Assembly (NCBI GenBank): GCA_903824935.1
Contig: CAIJYT010000082.1
Span: forward strand, 1-48,676
Source: an uncultured Bacteroidales bacterium
GTDB taxonomy: Bacteria; Bacteroidota; Bacteroidia; Bacteroidales; FEN-979
Reading direction: 5' to 3'
DNA: 48,676 bases
The notes under the pieces are model-generated. The model made no database searches. It was not told the origin of the DNA and saw only the letters and a list, made by a program, of their open reading frames with translations. Shown here in pieces: positions 32,095 to 39,135 of this stretch (its first letter is position 1; each line of letters starts with the position of its first letter). The position numbers and the translations under genes were made by a program.

Positions 32095-33069
32095 TTATTC
32101 TCTGATCATAAGCTTCCGGTCTGTCTCGCGTCCGTAACCTTTGATGAGGATGCTGTCGGATGTCAGGGTGACCACTGCAAACGTATTCTGCTCGGTGTCG
32201 ACCATGCCTTTGAAGTTGACAAGGTGTATCCCGTCTTTAAAAAAATAAGCCCCTGCATGGTAATGCCCGTTGAACCAGGCTTTGACACAGGGATAGGATG
32301 AGATCAGTGCATAAACCTCCTTGCTGTTGAAAAGGATATGGTTCTCTTTTCCGAACAATGGGAAGTGGCAGCATACGATCACATTCTTTCCGTCGGTACC
32401 CCCTGCCTTAAGCTGTTCGTCAAGCCATCGCATCTGTTTTCTGCCAATTCCCCCGTTCCAGGGCATCCCGTTGGACTTCAGGTCCATGTATTGCTGGCCC
32501 ACCATATCGTTCCGTTCATCCACCTGTTCCTTGTCCTGGGGAGCAAAATAACTGAGGTCGTCCCCGTTAAGTATGATAAAGCGCCATTTTCCTATGGTTA
32601 CGGTATAAGTTCCCGGCGTTTTACCATCTTCCATCCTGTATCCATCCTGTATCCATCCTGTATCTTTCCTTCGCTTGTTTTCCGTCAACCCTATATGATC
32701 GATAAGACCTGCCTTGTACTTCGTTTTGATCATGTAATCATGGTTCCCCAGCACAAGGTTCAACGGGGCTTTGAATTTTGCAAAACGGGGAAGTATGCTG
32801 TCAAGGTTCCCGTAGCCATGGTCTATCATATCACCCAGGTGAAACACCGCGTCAAGCTTCATCGAATTGAATACTGTAATGCAGCTGTCAAGCTTGGCCA
32901 GCGAAAGCCGGTAATGCCGGTTCCCGTTGGCTTCACAGTCACAATACTGGCAGTCGGTAAATATCCCTATCGTAACGGTCCTGGCTTCCTGGGCAAAGGA
33001 AGTGCAAGCATAAATTAGGAAAAACAGTATGCAGGACTTGCGGAGAAAATTGGCCATCCTTCCCGTCAT
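32095..33069 (-). CDS. Secreted metallophosphoesterase, ADP-ribose/CDP-alcohol diphosphatase (ADPRM)-like
   Basis: 324 residues with a signal peptide (hydrophobic about 12-24, ending FAQ). Calcineurin-like metal motifs are in order: FTDCQYCD (37-44), GDMIDHG (79-85), GNHDY (108-112), CCHFPLFG (233-240) and GHYHAG (268-273). The first motif with Gln, and the following RHYRLSLAKLD, resemble the Mn-dependent ADP-ribose/CDP-alcohol diphosphatase family, normally cytosolic in eukaryotes; here it would be periplasmic. Residues about 136-148 are encoded by three copies of an 11-bp repeat and look like an insertion. Its ATG overlaps the stop of the upstream binding-protein gene (ATGA), indicating coupling. 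Confidence 0.85.
   Translation of the reverse strand: MTGRMANFLRKSCILFFLIYACTSFAQEARTVTIGIFTDCQYCDCEANGNRHYRLSLAKLDSCITVFNSMKLDAVFHLGDMIDHGYGNLDSILPRFAKFKAPLNLVLGNHDYMIKTKYKAGLIDHIGLTENKRRKDTGWIQDGYRMEDGKTPGTYTVTIGKWRFIILNGDDLSYFAPQDKEQVDERNDMVGQQYMDLKSNGMPWNGGIGRKQMRWLDEQLKAGGTDGKNVIVCCHFPLFGKENHILFNSKEVYALISSYPCVKAWFNGHYHAGAYFFKDGIHLVNFKGMVDTEQNTFAVVTLTSDSILIKGYGRETDRKLMIRE
32631..32663. repeat. Three perfect 11-bp repeats inside the phosphoesterase gene
   Basis: CCATCCTGTAT occurs three times head to tail (33 bp, so the frame is kept). The minus-strand reading gives an extra loop around DTGWIQDGYRMEDG. A length-variable microrepeat in coding sequence, comparable with the tract at 28568-28722. 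Confidence 0.85.
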
Positions 33070-34307
33070 TTCACCCTGGTTAGTATCCCTGTTGCTGAAT
33101 TATACCTTGCGACAATCTGCCAGGCGTCTGAAGGCAGAAGCTGTTTCACAGCCCAGAAGTCATAATTGCCAAAAGCCCTGTCGCCATTCACATCAAGGGT
33201 GGTATTCCCCGAAACGCCAAAATAATTTGAAGCTTCGTCGGTAAAGGCAAGTTTGAAGGTAGCGATATCGGGATGGCTCCCGGTGGCAAGATAGGTCTTA
33301 AGCCCCACCCACACTGCATCATAAGCAGTTAATGCGTAAATCTCGGGGCTCCTTCCAAGGCTTGACGTTATCCTTGCAACCAGGGGCTGCCACTTGCTTT
33401 TAGCGGCTTCGTCGAGCCCGAAAATGGGACAGGGCAGGCCGTGCGAGGAAGCAAATCCGGCGGCAGCCGTATCGGATATTACAGTCGCATTCTGAGCGAA
33501 TGCAGAACTTCCGTACCAGCTTACATTCCTGAGATGGGGATAAGCACCGGCCGAAGCCAGCATGCTGCTGCCTTCACCGAAGGAACAGAGGTAAACGCCA
33601 ATCTCCCGGGGGGTATAGCTGGCCAGTAGGGTGTTCACATTATTATCGAGCTGGGTGAGTTCAGCTGAAAAACCAGTTGCCTTGGGATCATATTTGACAG
33701 CAGTGTATGCAACTCCACCCTTGTTTGTAAACGAGGTGCCTGTCGCTCCAAGCAGGTCGTTGCCCCAAACATCGTTACGGATTATGGGAACTATTACCTT
33801 GATGCTGTCTTCAACAAGCATGGTGCTCATGGCCTGGCCCTGTATGACATCGCTCGAAACGAATCTGAAAATATTATCATAAGGTATGGCCAGTGAAACG
33901 GCCACGCTCGAAGGGCTCACAATAAGCATGCTGTGAGTGTCGGCAAACGGCTTGATCGCAGACACCTCTGCACTGCTGTATGGCCCAACAACCAGCCGGA
34001 TCCCCTGGTCGTAAAAGAGTTTAAGCTGTTTCAGGGCTTCTGCCGTATCGGTCTTCGTATCTGCAACAGCAAGTTGCAAAACTACGTTCCGCCCAATCGA
34101 ATTCAGCCAGGCGTTGATATCCTGCTGGGCGAGCGCAGTCGAAACCTGTGAACTCTGCCCGTTTGAAGCCCCGCTGCCGGTCAGCGAAAGCAAAACCCCT
34201 ATGCGCACCGTGAATGGTGAATATGGCTGGGGACTGTAATGATCGTTTTTGTGGCAGGAAGTGATGATTACCATCGCTGCGGCAAGGATAAATAAAAACT
34301 TTTTCAT
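33066..34307 (-). CDS. Periplasmic binding protein-like lipoprotein (LivJ/Peripla_BP_6 type)
   Basis: 413 residues. The lipobox IITSC (Cys 18) anchors it in the envelope. The mature protein follows the type I periplasmic-binding fold: VRIGVLLSLTGSG (opening strand), VADTKTDTAEALKQLKLFYDQGIRLVVGPYSSAE, then SPSSVAVSL and a second lobe with VIVPIIRNDVWG and ALTAYDAVWVGLKTYL. Such proteins normally capture branched-chain amino acids or similar ligands for ABC importers, but no permease or ATPase gene is near. It may instead be a receptor. It is coupled (ATGA) to the phosphoesterase gene and follows an OmpA-family gene by 21 bases. Confidence 0.85.
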   Translation of the reverse strand: MKKFLFILAAAMVIITSCHKNDHYSPQPYSPFTVRIGVLLSLTGSGASNGQSSQVSTALAQQDINAWLNSIGRNVVLQLAVADTKTDTAEALKQLKLFYDQGIRLVVGPYSSAEVSAIKPFADTHSMLIVSPSSVAVSLAIPYDNIFRFVSSDVIQGQAMSTMLVEDSIKVIVPIIRNDVWGNDLLGATGTSFTNKGGVAYTAVKYDPKATGFSAELTQLDNNVNTLLASYTPREIGVYLCSFGEGSSMLASAGAYPHLRNVSWYGSSAFAQNATVISDTAAAGFASSHGLPCPIFGLDEAAKSKWQPLVARITSSLGRSPEIYALTAYDAVWVGLKTYLATGSHPDIATFKLAFTDEASNYFGVSGNTTLDVNGDRAFGNYDFWAVKQLLPSDAWQIVARYNSATGILTRVK

Positions 34308-34328
34308 ATGTATTTTGATTTGAATAAT

Positions 34329-35024
34329 TTATTCGGATGTGATCCTGACTTCGGTCCGGCGGTTCTGCTGCCGCCCTTCAGCTGTTTCGTTCGAAGCCAC
34401 GGGCTGGGTTTCTCCAAAACCTTTGGCAGTGACGCGTTTCGCCTCAATACCGTGTTTGACAAGGTAATCCCTTACGGCATTGGCCCGGTCCTCCGAAAGT
34501 TTCTGGTTTGCCTCAGGCTTGCCAACATTATCGGTATGCCCCGCAATCTCGATGCATAGCGCGGGCTTGCTCTTCATCGCGTTCACAAGTTCGTCGAGTG
34601 AGGGCCATGATTCCTTTTTGATCGACGAAAGCCCGGTTTCAAAGAATACGTTCTTCAGGGTGTACACTTTGGGCGGGTCGTACTTCAGGGTCAGCGTGTA
34701 CGTGACCTTGTGGTCCTCGCCCGGCACATCGATCTCCCTGTACTTGACGGTATCTGCAAAGAGCTTGTAATAGATCGTATAGGCATCCGAAGGCGGGATG
34801 CTCACCGAGCACTTGCCGTCGGCCCCGGTATTGCCCTGGTACACTTTTTTTGTTTTTTTGCTTTTCAGGAGGATGAGCTCGCCCTGCCTTGGTTTCCCGC
34901 TCTTGCTGGTTACTGTGAAATTAAATACCGCATCATTGCCATTGGCGGGCTTGTCCTGTGCAATGCCGTGAAAAGTCACAGGGGTCATTGCAATGAACAG
35001 GCAAAACAGTTTTCTTAACCTCAT
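34329..35024 (-). CDS. OmpA family protein with N-terminal Ig-like domain
   Basis: 231 residues with a signal peptide (about 1-22, ending GIAQ). The N-terminal part (about 30-115) looks like a CNA-B/Ig sandwich (GNTGADGKCSVSIPPSDAYTIYYK). The C-terminal OmpA domain (about 118-230) carries EIAGHTDNVG and LSEDRANAVRDYLVKHG, with the Asp and Arg that bind diaminopimelate in peptidoglycan, and the typical end NRRTEVRI. It should tether an outer-membrane or periplasmic assembly to the cell wall. It starts six bases after the methyltransferase stop. Confidence 0.93.
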   Translation of the reverse strand: MRLRKLFCLFIAMTPVTFHGIAQDKPANGNDAVFNFTVTSKSGKPRQGELILLKSKKTKKVYQGNTGADGKCSVSIPPSDAYTIYYKLFADTVKYREIDVPGEDHKVTYTLTLKYDPPKVYTLKNVFFETGLSSIKKESWPSLDELVNAMKSKPALCIEIAGHTDNVGKPEANQKLSEDRANAVRDYLVKHGIEAKRVTAKGFGETQPVASNETAEGRQQNRRTEVRITSE

Positions 35025-35030
35025 AGAATC

Positions 35031-36116
35031 CTATGTTATGGATTGAATCTTTTTAAAAAGTCCGTAAACCTCGTGACCTAAATTAAACTCAGGCCTGATC
35101 CTGAATATTGTGCCGTGCTGGAACCGGCTGTATAAAGCAGTGACCCACCTTGCTTTTTCTGTGATATACCATTCGTGGAGGATCTCCTGCTTACTGAATT
35201 TAATAGTGCTGACCTCCCCGGCTTTTTCATTGATGAAGTAGCCGGACGAAAAATGCCCCGGGCCGGATTCATGCGAAACAGGGCTCATCAGCCTGCGCGA
35301 CTTTCTCCATCCGCTGCCTTTTAAGGTGGTCTTGAAGGTAAAGGTGTAATAATCCAAAGGCTTGAATCCTTTTGCAGCCAGGAGCTCCCTAAGCCCTCTC
35401 CCGTCGAAATAATTCACGTGGTTGATGAGGAGTTGAGAGGGTTTGCCTTCAAAGACAGCGGTAAGGTAGTGCTTCCATACATCTTCATGACCGTTGGGAG
35501 TGATGAAGTGCAGGTACCCTCCGGGCTTCAGGTAACGGTTAATGTTTATGAGGACGGCCGAGATATTAGTCACATGTTCTATGATGTCGCGGGCTATCAC
35601 CAGGTCGAATTGCCCCTGGTATTCAGCCATGAGATTGTCGGGTATCCCCTGTATGGTTTTGAATTGATGATGTTCCCTGTTTGACAAGAGCACCTCAGGA
35701 TTTACGTCCATAACGGTAACCAGGCTCTGAGGAAAAACGAATTGCAGTCCGGCCGCAAAATAACCTGAACCTGGCCCCAGTTCAAGAATGTTCTGCGGCA
35801 GTATGCTCTTCCTTTTCAGCGAATTTCCGAACAACACTCCACGCCTGAAGTTCCTTACGCAGTTCTTTGCCAGTTCTTCATGGCCCGTCCTGAGCGATTC
35901 CTCGATATAATAAGCGAGGCATCCTTTGGAAGTCTCGGTATCGCTGAGCATGGGATCGAGCTGGATATGCCTGCATTCCGGGCATTTGACCAGACGGGAT
36001 GTTTTGATATCCCAGTAATCGACAAGCCCTACCTGTTCCGCCGTGGTGGACCCGCATATCCTGCATGCTTCTTCACGCTTCACAAGCTTGCCTTCGATGG
36101 GGACGGGGAACCTCAT
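35031..36116 (-). CDS. Zinc-ribbon class I SAM-dependent methyltransferase
   Basis: 361 residues. Two CxxC pairs (C18/C21 in CRICGS and C45/C48 in CPECRH) form an N-terminal zinc ribbon. The SAM-binding motif is ILELGPGSGYFAAG (110-123), with acidic MDVNPEVL after the next strand and DLVIARDIIEHV as the post-motif. LKPGGYLHFITPNG is the typical helix-strand end. Proteins of this layout often methylate sugar nucleotides or polysaccharide precursors, although the substrate here is not evident. Its start overlaps the stop of the 132-residue membrane protein gene by four bases. Confidence 0.9.
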   Translation of the reverse strand: MRFPVPIEGKLVKREEACRICGSTTAEQVGLVDYWDIKTSRLVKCPECRHIQLDPMLSDTETSKGCLAYYIEESLRTGHEELAKNCVRNFRRGVLFGNSLKRKSILPQNILELGPGSGYFAAGLQFVFPQSLVTVMDVNPEVLLSNREHHQFKTIQGIPDNLMAEYQGQFDLVIARDIIEHVTNISAVLININRYLKPGGYLHFITPNGHEDVWKHYLTAVFEGKPSQLLINHVNYFDGRGLRELLAAKGFKPLDYYTFTFKTTLKGSGWRKSRRLMSPVSHESGPGHFSSGYFINEKAGEVSTIKFSKQEILHEWYITEKARWVTALYSRFQHGTIFRIRPEFNLGHEVYGLFKKIQSIT

Positions 36117-36511
36117 TTTTTCTCAGTGATGTTCAAGATGATCCAGGCTGCAATAAAGGCTTCAAGCAGGCTCAATGGAACAGCAAACAATAAAAGGCCA
36201 TAAGGCAGGACTCCCAGGTTGCCTATAGCCACCCACATCATCACGAAAGCCATGAACCACGATAGTAAAGTCGTCTGCAGCAGGCTGAATTTTTGCGCAA
36301 TGTAATAGATTGCGATAGCGAACAGCAACGACCATACTCCCCACATCGCGCCGTTCACAGGCGCCGAAGGGAAGGTGATGCCGAGGCCCTGGTAATGCGA
36401 GGTCCAGTAAGATTTGAACAGGAGATGGTTCCTTACAAATTCCGAGATGCTGATCCAGATGGTTGCCAGCAGTATCGCTAAGACTGGTTTGAGTTGTTTC
36501 ATGCTGATCAA
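36113..36511 (-). CDS. Four-helix membrane protein of unknown function
   Basis: 132 residues with helices at about 8-27, 51-71, 78-101 and 104-126. The sequence ends in the basic NITEKK. The segment WTSHYQGLGITFPSAPVNGAMWG lies between helices 1 and 2. I cannot name a family. It opens a run of tightly packed minus-strand genes (methyltransferase, OmpA, binding protein, phosphoesterase) and overlaps the methyltransferase start (ATGA). Confidence 0.65.
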   Translation of the reverse strand: MISMKQLKPVLAILLATIWISISEFVRNHLLFKSYWTSHYQGLGITFPSAPVNGAMWGVWSLLFAIAIYYIAQKFSLLQTTLLSWFMAFVMMWVAIGNLGVLPYGLLLFAVPLSLLEAFIAAWIILNITEKK

Positions 36512-36572
36512 TTTTTCTGCTGCGGGAACCAGCCCGCCGCTTTTTCTTCGCTAAGGTAAGTGAATTCGCGAT

Positions 36573-37088
36573 TTATTTTTGCAGCTTCTTTATCAGCCCG
36601 TCTTCTATTGCCCCCTTTATCCTTACAACGGAATCTGTCTTTTCATTCGGCACTGTCATCGACAAAACGTATTGTTTTATTTTCCAGCCGTCAGCTTGTT
36701 TTGCAAGAACCCCGGAACCCCTGCAGATCTTCATCCTCGTCTCCAGCAGCTCATCGAACCATGCCATTTTCCCGCCTTTATCAAAATATACATGCCGTTC
36801 CATGGATCTGAAACTCCAGGCCCTGCCGCGGTCAAAATAGGGTTTGGTCCACACCATGAAGCTTTTCTTGTTCCAGTACTCTTTGGCATCGGTGCCGATA
36901 AACACTGCATCAGCGGCCATGTTTTTGAAATAAGCATTGTAATCTGCCTTTGCAGCCGCCGCATTCCATTCATCCAGCATCGCATTGATCTGCCTCCGCT
37001 CATCAGGATAATCATGCCCGGAATTTGTGCAGCCCGCAATTACCAGGCCGAGAAGGCAGCAATACAAGAAAGGGGATATCTTCATCAT
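36573..37088 (-). CDS. SnoaL-like (DUF4440-type) lipoprotein
   Basis: 171 residues from ATG 37088; ATG codons at 37097 and 37085 are alternatives. The upstream gene's stop overlaps this ATG cluster (ATGATGA). The lipobox VIAGC marks a lipoprotein. The mature part is an NTF2-like cone: a helix with INAMLDEWNAAAAKADYNAYFKNMA, then the strand DAVFIGTDAKEYW, then SMERHVYFDKGGKMAWFDELL and the late VLAKQADGWKIKQYVLSM. Such folds bind small hydrophobic molecules or act as isomerases; most bacterial lipoprotein forms are uncharacterised. It follows the carboxypeptidase-regulatory-like gene directly. Confidence 0.85.
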   Translation of the reverse strand: MMKISPFLYCCLLGLVIAGCTNSGHDYPDERRQINAMLDEWNAAAAKADYNAYFKNMAADAVFIGTDAKEYWNKKSFMVWTKPYFDRGRAWSFRSMERHVYFDKGGKMAWFDELLETRMKICRGSGVLAKQADGWKIKQYVLSMTVPNEKTDSVVRIKGAIEDGLIKKLQK

Positions 37089-38479
37089 AATTTGCATTTT
37101 GCAAGTTTCAGGTTTTCATCTTTGCTTTTGGTAAGAAAATAGGCTTCCCCTCCGTAGATCTCTATCTTGTCGGGGAACGGCAAAGGAATCACCTTGCCCT
37201 GGCTTAGTTTGCCTGTCTCAGGATCAAGCTGGTTGAGCCTGAGCATTCCGGCTTTCAGGTAGGTTGTATAAATGTTGCCGTTAAGTTCATCAAAAAGTAT
37301 TGCATTGCCCCATCTCCAGTTTGCGTCGGATAACCTGATCTTGCTGATGGTGTCTGACTTTAATACTGCTTCCTTATGAAAGGTGATCGGTACCTTTTTA
37401 ATTAAATTCCCGTCTTTATTCAGAATTTCAATGACATCATCGCCGAAATTGAAAAATAAAATGATGTTATCGATTGTTTTGATAACAGGGTAAACCATAT
37501 TGTAAAACTCGAACTGGTATGCCCTTACATCATATTTATTCATGTACTGTCCCAGTTTGGGACTTTGGGCAAACTTTGCTGCACTCATATCCCCGTTTTC
37601 ATCCCCCGCCGGGATCTGGCTTGTAATCAAACCATTCCACTGCGCATAGAATCCCTGGTCATCTGCACTCTCGGTTATTTTCTTTTCATTGACATAATTC
37701 CTGATATATTTTTTACCGCTTCCTTTCTGCATATATCCGAATGCAGTTCCGAACCCGCCCGGCTTGATCTCCTGGAAATAGATCCTGTCACTGATCTTGA
37801 AGATCAGTGATCTGAAAATTTTTTGCAGGGAGTCGGAGCTGGTTTTATAAAGGAAATCCATACTCCTGTTGTTCTCATTGTAATAGCACTGGAATGCATT
37901 GGAGCTTTTTGAAAAATAGTGCACGTTCAGCAGGAAATCTTTGACAAGAGCCGATGGAGGTGTTTCCGGCAGGGTGCTTATGGCAAGTGTATCACCGGAC
38001 CTGTTAAGCAGAACGGCTGCCGATTGTTTTAACAGGGTCTTGTAAATAAGCAGAAGAATGTTGCCATTCATGATTTCATAATCAAGGACTGAATACTCAT
38101 TATCCCTGAACAGGTAAGAATAGTTTTTTGAACTTACGCTGACTTCATTGAGGGCGTATGTTTTCGGACTTAAAAGAAATTCAACAGGATATTTTGGGAT
38201 TTCATTAATTTTAAAATATGCATTCTCATACCCCACACAGCTAAAGATCAGGGCAGCTGGGAGCTTGCCGGGATTAACCGTAAACCCGCCCTTTCTGTCA
38301 GTAGCAGTCCCCAGGGCTGTTCCCATAACCTTGACATTGACACCATGGATGGGTTGCAGTGTTTTCTCATCCTTCAGTACCCCTTTAAATACAAGGGGTT
38401 GAGAAAAAAGGGCAATACTGATGAAAAGGAAGGAAAAAGTCAGGCTCATTGACTTGAAATGCCGTGGGATCCGGTACAT
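37085..38479 (-). CDS. Secreted protein with carboxypeptidase-regulatory-like domain and propeller-like region
   Basis: 464 residues from ATG 38479. The frame is open back to 38608, but those codons overlap the GtrA gene and precede a good signal peptide (MSLTFSFLFISIALFSQP), so the shorter form is preferred. The N-terminal domain (about 30-110: VFKGVLKDEKTLQPIHGVNVKV, TDRKGGFTVNPGKL, FSCVGYENAYFKI) is the CarboxypepD_reg-like sandwich common in Bacteroidota. The rest (about 120-464) is a repeated beta pattern that may be a six-bladed propeller (YSVLDYEIMNGNILLL, IKTIDNIILFFNF, NAILFDELNGNIYTTY). There is no TonB plug or barrel. The function is unknown. Confidence 0.75.
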   Translation of the reverse strand: MYRIPRHFKSMSLTFSFLFISIALFSQPLVFKGVLKDEKTLQPIHGVNVKVMGTALGTATDRKGGFTVNPGKLPAALIFSCVGYENAYFKINEIPKYPVEFLLSPKTYALNEVSVSSKNYSYLFRDNEYSVLDYEIMNGNILLLIYKTLLKQSAAVLLNRSGDTLAISTLPETPPSALVKDFLLNVHYFSKSSNAFQCYYNENNRSMDFLYKTSSDSLQKIFRSLIFKISDRIYFQEIKPGGFGTAFGYMQKGSGKKYIRNYVNEKKITESADDQGFYAQWNGLITSQIPAGDENGDMSAAKFAQSPKLGQYMNKYDVRAYQFEFYNMVYPVIKTIDNIILFFNFGDDVIEILNKDGNLIKKVPITFHKEAVLKSDTISKIRLSDANWRWGNAILFDELNGNIYTTYLKAGMLRLNQLDPETGKLSQGKVIPLPFPDKIEIYGGEAYFLTKSKDENLKLAKCKL

Positions 38480-38504
38480 AGGGGCAAGATTTAAAATTCC
38501 ATCT

Positions 38505-39053
38505 TTATTTTTTAATCCCGGCATATTCGGTACCGCTCTCCGGCTCAATGGTTTGTACCCCTTTTGAAATCCTGAATGTATAATGCTTCTGAGAAAAATA
38601 GCTGACAAAAATGGTGAACACCGAAATCATCATGTTTGAAGGAGTGGGATAAATGTGGAAATATTCCACAAGCAGCTTTAAACCCAGGTAATTGATAGTA
38701 AGATTCACCAGGAATACTAACAGGTACCTGAATAACTGAACATGTCCCTTAAGGTCCGACAAAGAAAAAGTCACATATTTCTGCAGCAGGAACCCTGTAA
38801 GCAAAACAACAGGGAATTTAAATGCAAGGGCTGCAATATGCGAACTGAGCGTTACGAATCCAAGGTTCAGCATATTTTGCTGCAGGACGAAATTATAGAT
38901 CACAAAATACAGCACCCAGTCGAAGACCAGGTTAATAGCTCCGGTTACCCCATACCTGAAAAATTGCAGGCTCATGTATTTCCTGAATGGAGGGTAAAAA
39001 AAGTCAATGATTCTTCTGATCAGGTCGGCAAGTGACAGGCAGATATTCTTCAT
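38505..39053 (-). CDS. GtrA family membrane protein
   Basis: 182 residues with four membrane helices (about 38-58, 72-93, 105-125, 137-155). FFRYGVTGAINLVFDWVLYFVIYNF and KFPVVLLTGFLLQKYVTF are the family's two characteristic stretches, and SYFSQKHYTF closes the domain. GtrA-type proteins take part in moving lipid-linked sugars across the inner membrane for glycosylation of surface polymers. No glycosyltransferase is adjacent, though a glycosidase gene lies just upstream. The start at 39053 leaves an 82-base leader after that gene. Confidence 0.93.
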   Translation of the reverse strand: MKNICLSLADLIRRIIDFFYPPFRKYMSLQFFRYGVTGAINLVFDWVLYFVIYNFVLQQNMLNLGFVTLSSHIAALAFKFPVVLLTGFLLQKYVTFSLSDLKGHVQLFRYLLVFLVNLTINYLGLKLLVEYFHIYPTPSNMMISVFTIFVSYFSQKHYTFRISKGVQTIEPESGTEYAGIKK

Positions 39054-39135
39054 CTGGAGAGTCAGTTTAAGCTGGGTTTTAATATTAACGCGTAAATTGA
39101 TTTTTTATGACTGACATAAGGCAACTGCAGCTTCC

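Noticed and set aside
38480-38608. N-terminal extension of the carboxypeptidase-regulatory-like gene
   Set aside because: It overlaps the GtrA coding region in another frame and places about 43 unrelated residues before a good signal peptide.
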